A stretch of 20,341 nucleotides of DNA from an uncultured bacterium (GTDB lineage: Bacteria; Actinomycetota; Coriobacteriia; Coriobacteriales; Coriobacteriaceae): NCBI GenBank assembly GCA_905214905.1, contig CAJMNK010000036.1:1-20341 (forward strand). The letters are read 5' to 3'. Below the pieces are notes generated by a model, which saw only the letters and a program-made list of their open reading frames with translations, had not been told where the DNA came from and searched no databases. Position 1 is the first letter of the stretch, and every line of letters begins with the position of its first letter. This document shows positions 19,949 through 20,341 of the stretch, one piece after another. Both the position numbers and the translations under genes were made by a program.

Positions 19949-20341
19949 ATGATAGGGATCGGGATCGATATCGGGTCTACGGCGGCTAAGGCTGCTGTGG
20001 TCGATGGCGCGGGTTCGGTGACGTGGACGTGCGTGCAGCCAACCGGGTTCTCCTCGGTCGATGCGGCCGAGCGTCTGCGCGGTGAGCTCGCCGCAGCCGG
20101 CTATGACGTGGCGGGCGACGATGCTCGCGTGGTCGCGACTGGCTACGGCCGTGTCGCCGTGCCCTATGCGCATAAGGTCGTGACCGAGATTACCTGCCAC
20201 GGTACCGGTGCCGTGCACCTGTTTGGCGATCACGGCACGGTGATTGACGTGGGCGGCCAGGACACCAAGGTCATTCAGCTTAAAAGTGGCCGCGTGGCCA
20301 AGTTTGCCATGAACGACAAGTGCGCCGCCGGCACCGGACGG
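19949..20341 (+). CDS. Activase (BadF/HgdC family ATPase) of the reductases, 5' part
   Basis: The first 131 codons of an ASKHA-fold ATPase; the window ends inside the gene. These activases are homodimers holding one [4Fe-4S] cluster between subunits and drive a low-potential electron into the partner reductase with ATP. Visible motifs are phosphate-1 GIGIDIGSTAAK (3-14), VATGYGRV, EITCHGTGA, the phosphate-2 motif IDVGGQDTKVI and the cluster motif NDKCAAGTGR with Cys125 as first ligand; the second cysteine lies beyond the window. The start is ATG 19949 with SD AGGAGAG. It is preceded by repeat copy C and is probably in the same operon as both reductase genes. The family call is secure; whether it serves both reductases is inferred. 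Confidence 0.93.
   Translation, partial: MIGIGIDIGSTAAKAAVVDGAGSVTWTCVQPTGFSSVDAAERLRGELAAAGYDVAGDDARVVATGYGRVAVPYAHKVVTEITCHGTGAVHLFGDHGTVIDVGGQDTKVIQLKSGRVAKFAMNDKCAAGTGR

Noticed and set aside
1..20341. CRISPR arrays, tRNAs, insertion sequences or prophage genes
   Set aside because: No regularly spaced direct repeats, tRNA-like cloverleafs, transposase or phage motifs were seen; the three hairpin repeats are dispersed and carry no ORF.

Overview
This is ordinary chromosomal DNA of a high-GC anaerobic bacterium. Everything points to the Coriobacteriia (Actinomycetota), most likely Collinsella or a close relative. The grounds are strong G/C third-position bias, a four-domain S1 protein of actinobacterial style, frequent TTG/GTG starts with purine-rich Shine-Dalgarno (SD) sites, and anaerobic iron-sulfur reductases of the 2-hydroxyacyl-CoA dehydratase/double-cubane class. 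The genus is an inference; no search could be run. I see no phage, insertion sequence, tRNA or CRISPR array.

Layout. 1-2.35 kb: a HAD phosphatase (minus) diverges from rpsA (plus), which ends in a clear terminator. 2.4-3.1 kb: a gene-poor stretch carrying the RNase P RNA gene rnpB, closed by a long hairpin repeat. 3.2-6.1 kb: a YigZ/IMPACT-family gene converges on a small cysteine-rich C_GCAxxG_C_C protein, which in turn is divergent from a MetY-like O-acetylhomoserine sulfhydrylase. 6.1-8.7 kb: a 12-TM DHA2-like MFS exporter, xanthine phosphoribosyltransferase and a GGQ release-factor-like ribosome-rescue protein, the last flanked by two near-perfect hairpins. 8.7-11.2 kb (minus): a CLC anion transporter (possibly fluoride type), then a diacylglycerol-kinase-family lipid kinase.

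11.3-16.8 kb is a molybdenum block: moeA-mogA (molybdopterin cofactor synthesis) ending in a terminator, then a separately promoted modABC molybdate importer. ModA is a Tat-type lipoprotein. ModB carries an unusual export signal plus a soluble N-terminal domain of about 185 residues.

16.9-20.3 kb is the most interesting part: an operon encoding two paralogous double-cubane/HgdB-type reductase subunits and the start of their ATP-dependent activase, cut off by the window end. Its leader has a dyad over the promoter, a 22-codon ORF with an excellent SD, and two mutually exclusive hairpins that would expose or hide the SD of the first reductase gene. A roughly 105-nt imperfect hairpin repeat follows each reductase gene, and a third relative follows rnpB. 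The two operon copies differ by compensatory base changes that keep the stems paired, so the folded structure appears to be under selection. This repeat family and the leader switch are the best candidates for something undescribed.
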